DNA from: Deltaproteobacteria bacterium
Lineage (GTDB): Bacteria > Desulfobacterota > Desulfobulbia > Desulfobulbales > BM004
Assembly (NCBI GenBank): GCA_019312695.1
Contig: JAFDCT010000183.1
Span: 1-6,747 of the forward strand
Direction: 5' to 3'
Length of the DNA: 6,747 bases
In this document: in pieces, positions 1 through 6,252 of the stretch
Layout of the letters: each line of letters begins with the position of its first letter
Position numbering within the stretch: position 1 is the stretch's first letter
The notes under the pieces: generated by a model
What the model was told of the DNA's origin: nothing
Seen by the model: only the letters and a program-made list of their open reading frames with translations
The model's database searches: none
Translations under genes and position numbers: made by a program

Positions 1-76
1 ATTATTTTTTGCCGTGCTTTTTGCTATTCGTTCGAAGAACGAATATATAAAAAGCGCAACTTTCATTATTTTTTGC
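1..76. repeat. 12-bp direct repeat pair bracketing the palindrome
   Basis: ATTATTTTTTGC occurs at 1-12 and again, identically, at 65-76. The period is 64 bp and the 52 bp in between contain the palindrome at 16-55. The left copy touches the window edge, so the repeat may be longer than 12 bp. The arrangement is like a target-site duplication around a short element, but the repeat is A/T rich and slippage or chance duplication cannot be excluded. Confidence 0.55.
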
Positions 77-358
77 TGCGGACGTTGATGCAGTCGAGCT
101 GCCCGCCTTTTTTTCGGCTTTTTCCGGGGAACTTTTTGCTGACGTGTCGGCTGCGGCAGTTCCTGAACTATTACACGATGCGCTACTGTAACCATCAGCG
201 TACCACCCTCCGCCTTTCAACTTGAATGAACTCATGGACACGAGTTTTTTAACTGGACCTGAACAGTCAGGGCAGGTTGTTAGTGGATCTTCGGTCATCC
301 GTTGAAAAACTTCTAAAACAGTACGACATGTAGTGCATTCATATTCATAGATAGGCAT
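2..358 (-). CDS. FmdB-family zinc-ribbon protein
   Basis: A 118-residue protein that opens with MPIYEYEC, the hallmark start of the FmdB/CxxC-CxxC-SSSS putative regulatory family. Two CxxC knuckles are visible, C8-x2-C11 and C29-x2-C32, which would bind one zinc ion, followed by the conserved region FKLKGGGWYADGY (45-57). Residues from about 58 on are low complexity (Ser, Ala, Lys, Thr rich), as is common in this family. The biochemical role of the family is not settled; the name comes from a gene near formamidase/amidase operons and regulation is only a proposal. The start is the ATG at 358 (minus strand), with a GGAG about 11 bases upstream. The last roughly 20 residues (CAFYIFVLRTNSKKHGKK) do not resemble the preceding tail and are encoded by a hairpin lying between two copies of a 12-bp direct repeat, so the present C-terminus may be secondary. 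The gene is divergent from the MucR-type gene. Confidence 0.9.
   Translation of the reverse strand: MPIYEYECTTCRTVLEVFQRMTEDPLTTCPDCSGPVKKLVSMSSFKLKGGGWYADGYSSASCNSSGTAAADTSAKSSPEKAEKKAGSSTASTSAAKNNESCAFYIFVLRTNSKKHGKK
16..55. repeat. Imperfect palindrome in the 3' end of the fmdB-like gene
   Basis: An inner perfect stem of 9 bp (TATTCGTTC at 25-33 with GAACGAATA at 37-45, loop GAA) is followed outward by a 2-versus-3 base internal bulge and a second perfect 7-bp stem (GCTTTTT at 16-22 with AAAAAGC at 49-55). The structure lies inside the coding sequence. It lacks the 3' T-run of a classical terminator on either strand. Flanking identical 12-mers (1-12 and 65-76) make a small inserted palindromic element the best reading, although a non-canonical terminator or mRNA 3'-end hairpin for the fmdB-like transcript is also possible. 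Confidence 0.6.
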
Positions 359-608
359 TTGTTCAGTTGCTCCGGTTCTTTATAGCCCCAAGTTATAGGG
401 GGAAGTTTTCTCATTTTACTATTTCTTCAATGCAGTTCAGCCAAGCTATACCTGATTTGGGGGCAAATATTAATTTCGATGCACCTCATTGTCAATACGG
501 CAATTTTTTTCTAAGCAAATTAAACAATAAGAACTGTATTACGATTTTATTTTCATCGTCAGGTGTTTTCTTATTTTGTATAAAACTAGAGATAAAAACA
601 AATATTTA

Positions 609-754
609 ATTTTATCTTTTCCATATAACTGCATTATAGGATGCTTTTCCTTATTTTTTTATATTTACTGTTTTAAGCTATTTCATTTTTATCATAAAAT
701 TTAGTGATTTTATCTTTTTTCAAAATAACTACTTGCATTTTTAATTTTTTATGC
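609..754. repeat. Imperfect direct repeats upstream of the MucR-type gene
   Basis: The 12-mer ATTTTATCTTTT occurs at 609-620 and 707-718. Each copy is followed in the same order by ATAACT (625-630 and 725-730), GCATT (631-635 and 735-739) and ATGC (641-644 and 751-754), with small spacing differences. The two units therefore look like degenerate copies of one sequence of about 36 to 48 bases. They may be binding sites for the adjacent regulator. Low base complexity makes part of the similarity expected by chance. Confidence 0.4.
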
Positions 755-762
755 AATAGAAT
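733..762 (+). promoter_or_regulatory. Candidate promoter/operator for the MucR-type gene
   Basis: TAGAAT at 757-762 matches the -10 consensus at five of six positions. TTGCAT at 733-738 is a poor -35 (three of six), 18 bases upstream. TTGCAT (733-738) and ATGCAA (751-756) also form an inverted repeat around a T-rich 12-base spacer, so an operator overlapping the promoter is possible. The box assignment is weak because the whole area is AT rich. Confidence 0.28.
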
Positions 763-847
763 TCATTAAAAATCAAATCATAATGCTTGTAACAATCCTA
801 TTTTCGGGGAGACCTTTATTAAATTATTATTGGTGGAGGATGATACT

Positions 848-1321
848 ATGGCGAAAACACTCGTTGAGATGGCGGCCGAAATTATACAGTCCCAATGCAG
901 TTCAACAGCGATGACAACAGAAGAAATTGCCAATTCCTTGCAAAACACTTTTAAAACATTACAGGATATTCAAAGTGCGGAGATCCATTTTCTGCAAGAG
1001 GGTTCAACTGATCCCTCCATTAAGTTAAAACCAGGACCTGCCCTATCTCCAAAAAAATCACTGCAGAAAAACAAGGTGATCTGTCTAGAATGTGGCCAGG
1101 AATTCAAGATGCTTTCGCCCAAGCATCTCAGATCTCATGGTCTTACCAGCAGGGAATACCGAGTCAAGCATGGTTTTTCGCTCCGACAACCCCTCTGCGC
1201 CAAATCCTTGTCAGACAAAAGAAAAAAAGCAGGCAAGGCCCGGGGACTTCCGGAAAATTTACGTAAGGCAATAGCTCAGAGAAAGAAACGTAAAACAAAA
1301 TCTTCCGCAAAGAAAAAATAA
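848..1321 (+). CDS. MucR/Ros-family zinc-finger transcriptional regulator
   Basis: A 157-residue DNA-binding protein of the MucR/Ros family. The N-terminal part (MAKTLVEMAAEII, 1-13) matches the helical oligomerisation region typical of the family. The prokaryotic zinc finger is at about 78-110: C79-x2-C82-x10-H93-x3-H97, followed by GLTSREYRVKHG, the family's signature GLT-x2-EYR-x-K-(Y/W/H)-G. The tail (124-157) is very rich in Lys/Arg. Family members act as H-NS-like or specific repressors that bind AT-rich promoter DNA, often including their own. I chose the ATG at 848 because GGAGG at 835-839 sits 8 bases upstream; in-frame TTG (830) and GTG (833) starts would place the start codon before or on that site. 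The next gene on the same strand is separated by a strong terminator, so this gene is probably monocistronic. Its target genes cannot be told from the window. Confidence 0.9.
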   Translation: MAKTLVEMAAEIIQSQCSSTAMTTEEIANSLQNTFKTLQDIQSAEIHFLQEGSTDPSIKLKPGPALSPKKSLQKNKVICLECGQEFKMLSPKHLRSHGLTSREYRVKHGFSLRQPLCAKSLSDKRKKAGKARGLPENLRKAIAQRKKRKTKSSAKKK

Positions 1322-1337
1322 ACTGCAACTTTCATAT

Positions 1338-1388
1338 AAAGAGCACCTGCCGTTTTTTTATTAAGGCCGGCAGGTGCTCTTTATTTTC
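1338..1388 (+). terminator. Rho-independent terminator after the MucR-type gene
   Basis: A perfect 15-bp inverted repeat, 1338-1352 with 1368-1382 (right arm CGGCAGGTGCTCTTT), surrounds a 15-base loop and is followed by a T-rich tract TTTATTTTC ending at 1388. It begins 16 bases after the stop codon. The strong GC-rich stem and trailing Ts fit an intrinsic terminator for the MucR-type transcript, insulating the murI run downstream. The A-rich outer arm means it could also work on the other strand, but no minus-strand gene points at it. Confidence 0.85.
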
Positions 1389-1427
1389 AAAAAAGGCAAA
1401 ATTTTGATTATAATCACAACTGTTGTG
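1386..1427 (+). promoter_or_regulatory. Candidate murI promoter with overlapping palindromes
   Basis: A consensus -10 box TATAAT at 1409-1414 lies 17 bases downstream of TTCAAA (1386-1391), a four-of-six match to the -35 consensus. The -10 is inside the perfect 12-bp palindrome TGATTATAATCA (1405-1416). This overlaps a second dyad, CACAAC-T-GTTGTG (1415-1427), which would cover the transcription start. Placement just after the upstream terminator and about 160 bases before murI fits the promoter of the murI-lolA run, and the dyads could be operators. The binding factor is unknown. Confidence 0.42.
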
Positions 1428-1460
1428 TAGACAGTTATTTCTTAAAGTAGTACTCTCGCT

Positions 1461-1479
1461 GTTTCTGAAAATCAGAAAC
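1461..1479. repeat. Perfect 8-bp dyad in the murI leader
   Basis: GTTTCTGA and TCAGAAAC are exact inverted repeats around AAA. The dyad lies about 97 bases before the murI start codon. It could be an operator or an mRNA hairpin in the 5' leader; there is no T-run after it, so a terminator is unlikely. Confidence 0.45.
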
Positions 1480-1575
1480 TCGAATTTCCCTTGAAAAGAT
1501 ATTTTCATTCCCTTTAAAACAGGCAAAAAACTAATTTCAAAACGATAAGAAGATACATATTCAAGCTCAGTTACT

Positions 1576-2358
1576 ATGATTGGTATTTTTGATTCAGGAG
1601 TCGGGGGTATGACCGTCGCCCGGGCAGTTGAAACCCTGCTCCCCGACTATCAAATCATTTACTACGGCGACCTTGCCAGGACTCCTTATGGCAGCAAAAG
1701 TCCTGAGGCTATCATTGACTACTCTATCGAAAACACCCAATTTCTCCTGGAGCATGGTGCCAAAGTTATCATTATTGCCTGCAACTCTGCCGCAAGCGTA
1801 GCCTCTGATATTCTCCGCCTGAATTTCACAGTACCCATTTTCGAAGTAATATCCCCGGCAGTTAAACGTGCAGTGGACACTACATTGATCGGCAATATAG
1901 GAATTATAGGGACCAGAGCTACAATACGCTCCGAAATTTATGATCAAAAAATCAAAGAACTTGCGCCCCAATTTCATGTTTTTTCCCAGGCCTGCCCGCT
2001 TCTGGTACCTCTTGTAGAAGAAGGCTGGATTGATGCACGGGAGACAAAGATGATACTGCGGAAATACCTCTCCCCATTAAAACAGAAGCAGATTGATACG
2101 CTTGTTCTCGGCTGCACCCATTATCCTCTTCTCAAGGATCTGATTCAGCACCGTATGGGCAAAAACAGGATAAGACTGATTGACTCTTCCATAGAGACTG
2201 CATTAACATTAAAAAAATATCTCGATGAAAATAGTGATTTTGGCCATACTCTTCAGCGTGATACTATAAACAGATATTTTGTGTCTGATAAAACAACAGC
2301 TGCTGTTGATACAGCAGCAAAAATATTTGGCCGGCCAATAGAACTGCAAAAGGTGTGA
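1576..2358 (+). CDS. murI: Glutamate racemase
   Basis: A 260-residue cytoplasmic enzyme that interconverts L- and D-glutamate by a two-base, cofactor-independent mechanism, supplying D-Glu for peptidoglycan stem peptides. The length is normal for the family. The N-terminus IGIFDSGVGGMTV (2-14) is the signature start with the conserved D6-S7. GDLARTPYGSKS (31-42) is the substrate-binding loop. The two catalytic cysteines are visible as C69 in IIACNSAAS and C180 in LVLGCTHYPLL, with H182 after the second. No key residue is missing. The ATG at 1576 is the only sensible start because the signature begins at residue 2, but I see no clear Shine-Dalgarno sequence before it, so initiation may be weak or leader dependent. 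It is the first gene of a co-directional run; lolA starts 6 bases after its stop codon. Confidence 0.97.
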   Translation: MIGIFDSGVGGMTVARAVETLLPDYQIIYYGDLARTPYGSKSPEAIIDYSIENTQFLLEHGAKVIIIACNSAASVASDILRLNFTVPIFEVISPAVKRAVDTTLIGNIGIIGTRATIRSEIYDQKIKELAPQFHVFSQACPLLVPLVEEGWIDARETKMILRKYLSPLKQKQIDTLVLGCTHYPLLKDLIQHRMGKNRIRLIDSSIETALTLKKYLDENSDFGHTLQRDTINRYFVSDKTTAAVDTAAKIFGRPIELQKV

Positions 2359-2364
2359 AGTGCA

Positions 2365-3081
2365 ATGCAATATACTTCCTTTAATATTTCAGCCATAATT
2401 ATGGCCAAAGCATGCCGTAATCTTCTCCTGCTTGCCGTCCTGTTCCTGGCACCAGTCCCGGCAAAGGGAGAGTCTATGGCTGCGCTGGAAGTCGCACAAA
2501 AACTGCAAAATACTTATGAAGAAGCGACAACCCTGGTTGCCGACTTCAACCAGACAACCACTATGAAATTCAGCTCCAGGGTGCGGGAAGGCAGCGGCAC
2601 CATGATCTTTAAAAAACCGGGTCGGATGCGATGGGACTATGTAACACCTGATCATCAGGTGCTTATCAGTGATGGCGAAACTATCTCAATGTATTTTGAA
2701 AAAAACAACCAAATGATTGTCAGCAGGGCCAAAGACTACCTGCAATCCGATGTCACCTATTCTTTCTTTGCTGGCAGCGGCAATATTTTGAAAGATTTTG
2801 CAGTGAGTGAACCGGATATTTTCAAGCCAAAAGATAATTCTTTACTCATCAAACTGACCCCAAAATCATTACACCCACACGTGTCATCATTACACCTCTG
2901 GGTTGATCACGAGACTTTTCTGATAACTCGCATGCAGATTGTCGATCATTTTGAAACGGTTACTGATCTCTTTTTTGATAATATTGTAATTAATGTTGAT
3001 CATTATGGAATCCTTAAGATAGAAGAAAAATTGTTCAATTTTACCCCTCCGGCCAATACTGAAATTATTGAGCAGTATTAA
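2365..3081 (+). CDS. lolA: Outer-membrane lipoprotein carrier LolA
   Basis: A 238-residue periplasmic chaperone that takes lipoproteins released by the LolCDE ABC transporter and carries them across the periplasm to the outer membrane. The family markers are VADFNQTT (58-65), GTMIFKKPGRMRWDY (78-92), LISDGE (100-105) and the C-terminal FNFTPPANTEII (224-235). A Sec signal peptide is visible: K15 to R18 give the charged region, residues 19-32 are hydrophobic, and PAKG|ES gives a signal peptidase I-type site after G35. The ATG at 2365 has AGGTG 9 bases upstream. A second in-frame ATG at 2401 (residue 13) would give a more standard signal peptide of 23 residues but lacks a ribosome binding site. 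The very short gap to murI indicates cotranscription. Like many deltaproteobacteria, it may work with an unusual or missing LolB; that cannot be judged here. Confidence 0.93.
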   Translation: MQYTSFNISAIIMAKACRNLLLLAVLFLAPVPAKGESMAALEVAQKLQNTYEEATTLVADFNQTTTMKFSSRVREGSGTMIFKKPGRMRWDYVTPDHQVLISDGETISMYFEKNNQMIVSRAKDYLQSDVTYSFFAGSGNILKDFAVSEPDIFKPKDNSLLIKLTPKSLHPHVSSLHLWVDHETFLITRMQIVDHFETVTDLFFDNIVINVDHYGILKIEEKLFNFTPPANTEIIEQY

Positions 3082-3104
3082 AAAGATTCAGCCAACAGCA
3101 GACT

Positions 3105-4973
3105 TTGAATCCTCATACAAAAGCTTCTCTGGTCAAACCAACCAAAATTAACCTCATTTCCATGCCATGGGCCCTGTTTAACAGGCCGTCTATCCAGCTC
3201 GGCTCCTTAAAAGCATATATTGAGAGCAAGAGTCATGGTGTCTCAGTTGATACCAATCATCCTTATCTGGAAGTAGCAGCCATTCTGGGGCCCGACTTAT
3301 ATTACTGGATCAGCAAGAACCCCTGGGTCAGCGAAGCCATATACTCCCCCCTGGTCTTTCCTGAACAGGCTGCATCTGCTGAAGATTTATCAAGGAAATA
3401 CGTCCGGAAAGCTGATCCCAATACAAGACGGCTCTTCGACTATAAAAACCTGGTCAAGAAGGTAAAAAAACACCTGCATGATTGGATCGGAAGTCATGAC
3501 TGGACACAGTATACCCTAATAGGATTTTCGGTGTGTTTTCATCAGCTTTTTGCCTCTCTTGCAGCTGCCAGGGAAATCAAGAAAAAACATCCGCAGGCAA
3601 CCATTGTTTTTGGCGGTTCATCATGCGGTGACGCAGCAGGGCGATCATTACTGAATACCTTTCATTTCATAGATTATATTATCCAGGGTGAAGGCGAGAA
3701 AGGGCTTCTAACACTTTGTTCATATATTACCGGCGGTCAGGCTGACTCTCTCCCGGCTCATATTATAACACGGCAATTGCACCCCAAAAGCACATTGCCG
3801 TCTCAAAGCCAGGTTGGGGAGAAACAACTGGCCTCACTTTCCGACATACCGGTTCCGAACTATGAAGACTATTTTTCAGAGCAAAAAAAATGGTTTTCGC
3901 ATAAACCGTTTATTCCTATCCTGCCGGTAGAGTTTTCCCGTGGCTGCTGGTGGAACAAATGTTCATTCTGCAACCTCAACTTGCAATGGTGCGGTTACCG
4001 CTATAAAAATGCTGCCCAAATGCTGCACGAGGTAAATACTCTTGCCAAAAGGTATAAAACCCTTGATTTCACATTTGTAGACAATATGCTGCCTCCGAAA
4101 GAGGCCCTCCATTTTTTCAAGATGACCGGAAAAGGCCATTCTGATTTTAACTTTTTTGCCGAAATACGTTCAGCAAAAAGTAAAAAGCAGGCTGCAGGCA
4201 TTTTTCCCATTTATCGCCAGGGCGGCCTTTCTACAATTCAGGTGGGTATTGAGGCTTTCAGCAACAGCCTTCTGCAGAAAATGCAAAAGGGCATCAGTGT
4301 GATTGAAAATATCGCAACCATGCGCGCAGCCCTGGAGAACAACCTGAACCTGGAAGGCAATCTTATTCTGCATTTTCCAGGCTCCACTCAGGCTGAAGCA
4401 ACCGAAACTCTTGATAACCTTGATTATGTCTTTCCCTACCCTCCCCTAACCGTTGCCTCTTTTTTTCTTGGGCATGACAGTCCGGTCCACAAAAATCCCC
4501 ACAAATTCGGCATCAAGAAAATCATCAACCATCCGAATAATTATAAACTTTTTCCCAGGTCAATTCTCGCCCAGATCAGCCTCCTGGTAAAGGATTACCG
4601 AGGGGATCGCACAAAGCAGCGAAAGATATGGAAACCGGTTTTGCGGAAAGTAACTCAATGGCAGCAATACCACGTACAGAGAAAAAGGGATTTTTTGCAG
4701 AAACCTCTGCTTTACTATCGGGACGGAGATGACTTTCTTCTTATCCGCCAGGAACTTGCCGATGGGAAAATCCTGCATCATAGATTGCTTGGCGCTTCAC
4801 GGCAGATATATCTATCCTGTACGCATACCACAACCGACACTGAATTATTTATGAAATTCCCTGATATCGCCCCAGAAAAAATCCTTTCATTTCTCGCAGA
4901 TCTCCACAAGAAAAAAATTTTATTCTGCGAAAAAAACAAATATCTTGCCTTGGCTGTTCATTTCAGGGATTAA
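3105..4973 (+). CDS. B12-type radical SAM protein, RiPP-maturation rSAM protein 1-like
   Basis: A 622-residue protein matching the architecture of the B12-binding radical SAM family that includes the RiPP (bacteriocin) maturation radical SAM C-methyltransferases. The N-terminal part (15-40) reads INLISMPWALFNRPSIQLG, a typical opening. A Rossmann-like B12-binding region spans about 135-210, with VFGGSSCG (168-175) and IIQGEGEKG (192-200). It has no obvious D-x-H-x2-G motif. The radical SAM core follows: RGCWWNKCSFCNLN with C281, C286 and C289 to hold the 4Fe-4S cluster, then FTFVDNMLP (322-330) and IQVGIEAFSNSLLQKMQKG (378-396). The C-terminal part (about 540-620) looks like a small helical/winged domain. 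The reaction would be SAM-dependent radical chemistry, possibly C-methylation, on an unknown substrate. The start is TTG at 3105: the first ATG (3162) would remove the conserved first strand, and no other usual start lies upstream in frame. No clear ribosome binding site is visible, so coupling to lolA (23 bases upstream) is likely. No precursor peptide gene is adjacent. Confidence 0.85.
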   Translation: MNPHTKASLVKPTKINLISMPWALFNRPSIQLGSLKAYIESKSHGVSVDTNHPYLEVAAILGPDLYYWISKNPWVSEAIYSPLVFPEQAASAEDLSRKYVRKADPNTRRLFDYKNLVKKVKKHLHDWIGSHDWTQYTLIGFSVCFHQLFASLAAAREIKKKHPQATIVFGGSSCGDAAGRSLLNTFHFIDYIIQGEGEKGLLTLCSYITGGQADSLPAHIITRQLHPKSTLPSQSQVGEKQLASLSDIPVPNYEDYFSEQKKWFSHKPFIPILPVEFSRGCWWNKCSFCNLNLQWCGYRYKNAAQMLHEVNTLAKRYKTLDFTFVDNMLPPKEALHFFKMTGKGHSDFNFFAEIRSAKSKKQAAGIFPIYRQGGLSTIQVGIEAFSNSLLQKMQKGISVIENIATMRAALENNLNLEGNLILHFPGSTQAEATETLDNLDYVFPYPPLTVASFFLGHDSPVHKNPHKFGIKKIINHPNNYKLFPRSILAQISLLVKDYRGDRTKQRKIWKPVLRKVTQWQQYHVQRKRDFLQKPLLYYRDGDDFLLIRQELADGKILHHRLLGASRQIYLSCTHTTTDTELFMKFPDIAPEKILSFLADLHKKKILFCEKNKYLALAVHFRD

Positions 4974-5017
4974 TACTATAACACAAACCTAGAATCATAT
5001 TATTGACAGGTGACCTT

Positions 5018-6226
5018 ATGCCGGATAACAGTTCAGGCCATGAAAGTTTTGCAGACCTTTTCAAGGATGACACGCTAACCCAAAAGCAATTTTCACCAGG
5101 CCAGAAAATACTGGCAACTGTTGTTGATATCTCCCAGGATACGATCTTTCTCGATGTTGGGGGAAAAAGCGAAGGCTGCCTGGATCGTAATGAACTCGAA
5201 GACGAATCCGGGAATATAACCGTCAAACAGGGTGACAGCCTGGATGTCTACTTCCTGTCATCAGCCCGGAATGAAATGCTTTTTACCACCAAAATCGGCG
5301 GAGGCGCTACTTCTCGAACTCATCTTGAAGAAGCATATCGCAGCGGTATCCCCCTTGAGGGTTATGTCAATAAAGAAATAAAGGGAGGATTTGAAATTAC
5401 TGTTGCCGGCAATATCAGGACATTCTGCCCTTATTCCCAAATGGGCCTGAAAAAAGTTTCTGACCCGGAAGAGTATATCGGCAGGCATTTACTTTTTAAA
5501 ATCTCCCAATTCAGTGAAGGCGGCCGTAATATTGTCCTTTCCCGACGGGTTATTCTGGAGGAAGAACAGGAACAGAAGCGTGAGGAGCTGAAAAAACATA
5601 TTCATGAAGGCATGACAATCAAAGGCCAAATAACATCAATAAAGGACTTCGGTGCCTTTGTTGACGTGGGCGGCATTGAAGGACTCATTCCGATCTCTGA
5701 GATAGGCTGGTCAAGAACGGAAGATGTCCACGAAGTGCTTGCAGAAGGCCAGGATGTGGAAGTGGTAATTCTCAAGCTCGACTGGGAGAATGAACGCTTT
5801 TCATTCAGCCTCAAACAGGCCCTGCCGGATCCCTGGCAGGACATTGCCAAAAGGTTTCCGGCCGGCTCCTTTCAAACCGGCAAGGTTATACGTTTGGCAA
5901 AATTTGGCGCATTTGTAAATCTTGCTGCCGGCATTGATGGTCTTATTCATATTTCCAAACTGGGGGGCGGCAGGAGAATTAACCACCCCAAGGAGATTGT
6001 TGAAGAAGGCCAGACAGTGGATGTAAAAATCGAGGAAGTTGACCAGGAAAATAAACGTTTGTCCTTAGCCCTTGTTACTGAAATAACTGACGAGGAAACC
6101 ACAGATATTGAAAAAGCAGATGTTAAGCAATATATACAAAAACAGGCCAAATATGAAAAGAGTGATTCAATGGGCACCCTGGGTGAAATTCTTAAGGCAA
6201 AACTAAAGGAAAAAGAAAAGAAGTAA
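5018..6226 (+). CDS. Four-domain S1 RNA-binding protein (ribosomal protein S1 homologue)
   Basis: A 402-residue protein with four S1/OB-fold RNA-binding domains at about 27-93, 109-178, 197-266 and 283-353. Domains 3 and 4 are canonical (GQITSIKDFGAFVDVGGIEGLIPISEI at 203-229 and the KFGAFVN...GIDGLIHIS stretch at 295-313), while 1 and 2 are more divergent; domain 2 has FCPYSQM (136-142). The tail (354-402) is charged. S1 proteins bind mRNA and help load it on the 30S subunit. Bacterial RpsA in Gram-negatives usually has six domains, so this is either a short main S1 or, as I think likelier, a paralogue found in deltaproteobacteria. I chose the ATG at 5018 because AGGTGA (5008-5013) lies just upstream; a TTG at 5003 would precede that site. 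It follows the radical SAM gene by 44 bases and probably belongs to the same run, although weak promoter-like boxes occur in the gap. Confidence 0.9.
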   Translation: MPDNSSGHESFADLFKDDTLTQKQFSPGQKILATVVDISQDTIFLDVGGKSEGCLDRNELEDESGNITVKQGDSLDVYFLSSARNEMLFTTKIGGGATSRTHLEEAYRSGIPLEGYVNKEIKGGFEITVAGNIRTFCPYSQMGLKKVSDPEEYIGRHLLFKISQFSEGGRNIVLSRRVILEEEQEQKREELKKHIHEGMTIKGQITSIKDFGAFVDVGGIEGLIPISEIGWSRTEDVHEVLAEGQDVEVVILKLDWENERFSFSLKQALPDPWQDIAKRFPAGSFQTGKVIRLAKFGAFVNLAAGIDGLIHISKLGGGRRINHPKEIVEEGQTVDVKIEEVDQENKRLSLALVTEITDEETTDIEKADVKQYIQKQAKYEKSDSMGTLGEILKAKLKEKEKK

Positions 6227-6252
6227 CTTTTTCAGGAAGTGCGGGTATCCAT

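Larger units (their letters stand above)
359..847. other. AT-rich divergent intergenic region
   Basis: This 489-base stretch separates the minus-strand fmdB-like gene from the plus-strand MucR-type gene. I find no convincing gene in it. One open frame on the plus strand (367-609) starts with TTG, has no Shine-Dalgarno sequence and encodes a composition typical of AT-rich non-coding DNA. By hand count 601-780 has 32 G+C in 180 bases, about 18%, far below the flanking genes. It must hold the promoters of both flanking genes, and it holds the imperfect repeats at 609-644 and 707-754. MucR/Ros proteins are known to bind AT-rich DNA and to regulate their own genes, so autoregulation here is a reasonable inference. 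Confidence 0.7.

Noticed and set aside
367..609. An 80-codon open frame in the fmdB-mucR intergenic region.
   Set aside because: It starts with TTG, has no ribosome binding site, encodes no recognisable motif and lies in low-GC DNA with non-coding character.
1594..1977. A 127-codon antisense open frame inside murI.
   Set aside because: murI is complete with all catalytic residues on the plus strand; the antisense frame shows no motif and is a by-product of codon use.
2294..2308. Dyad CAACAGC-T-GCTGTTG near the 3' end of murI.
   Set aside because: It lies wholly in coding sequence for small common residues (TAAVD), has no T-run and is too short to call a terminator or operator.
3082..3104. 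Searched for a RiPP precursor peptide or a cobalamin riboswitch next to the radical SAM gene.
   Set aside because: The upstream gap is only 23 bases and the downstream gap 44, so neither fits; none was seen elsewhere in the window.
4950..4995. TTGGCT, TACTAT and TAGAAT boxes between the radical SAM and S1 genes, as an internal promoter.
   Set aside because: Each box pairing has weak matches or poor spacing; it cannot be told from chance in AT-rich spacer DNA.
5003..5031. A perfect -35 hexamer TTGACA at 5003-5008 just before the S1 gene.
   Set aside because: The matching -10 position would fall inside the coding sequence, after the start codon, and the only nearby match is poor. The bases overlap the ribosome binding site.
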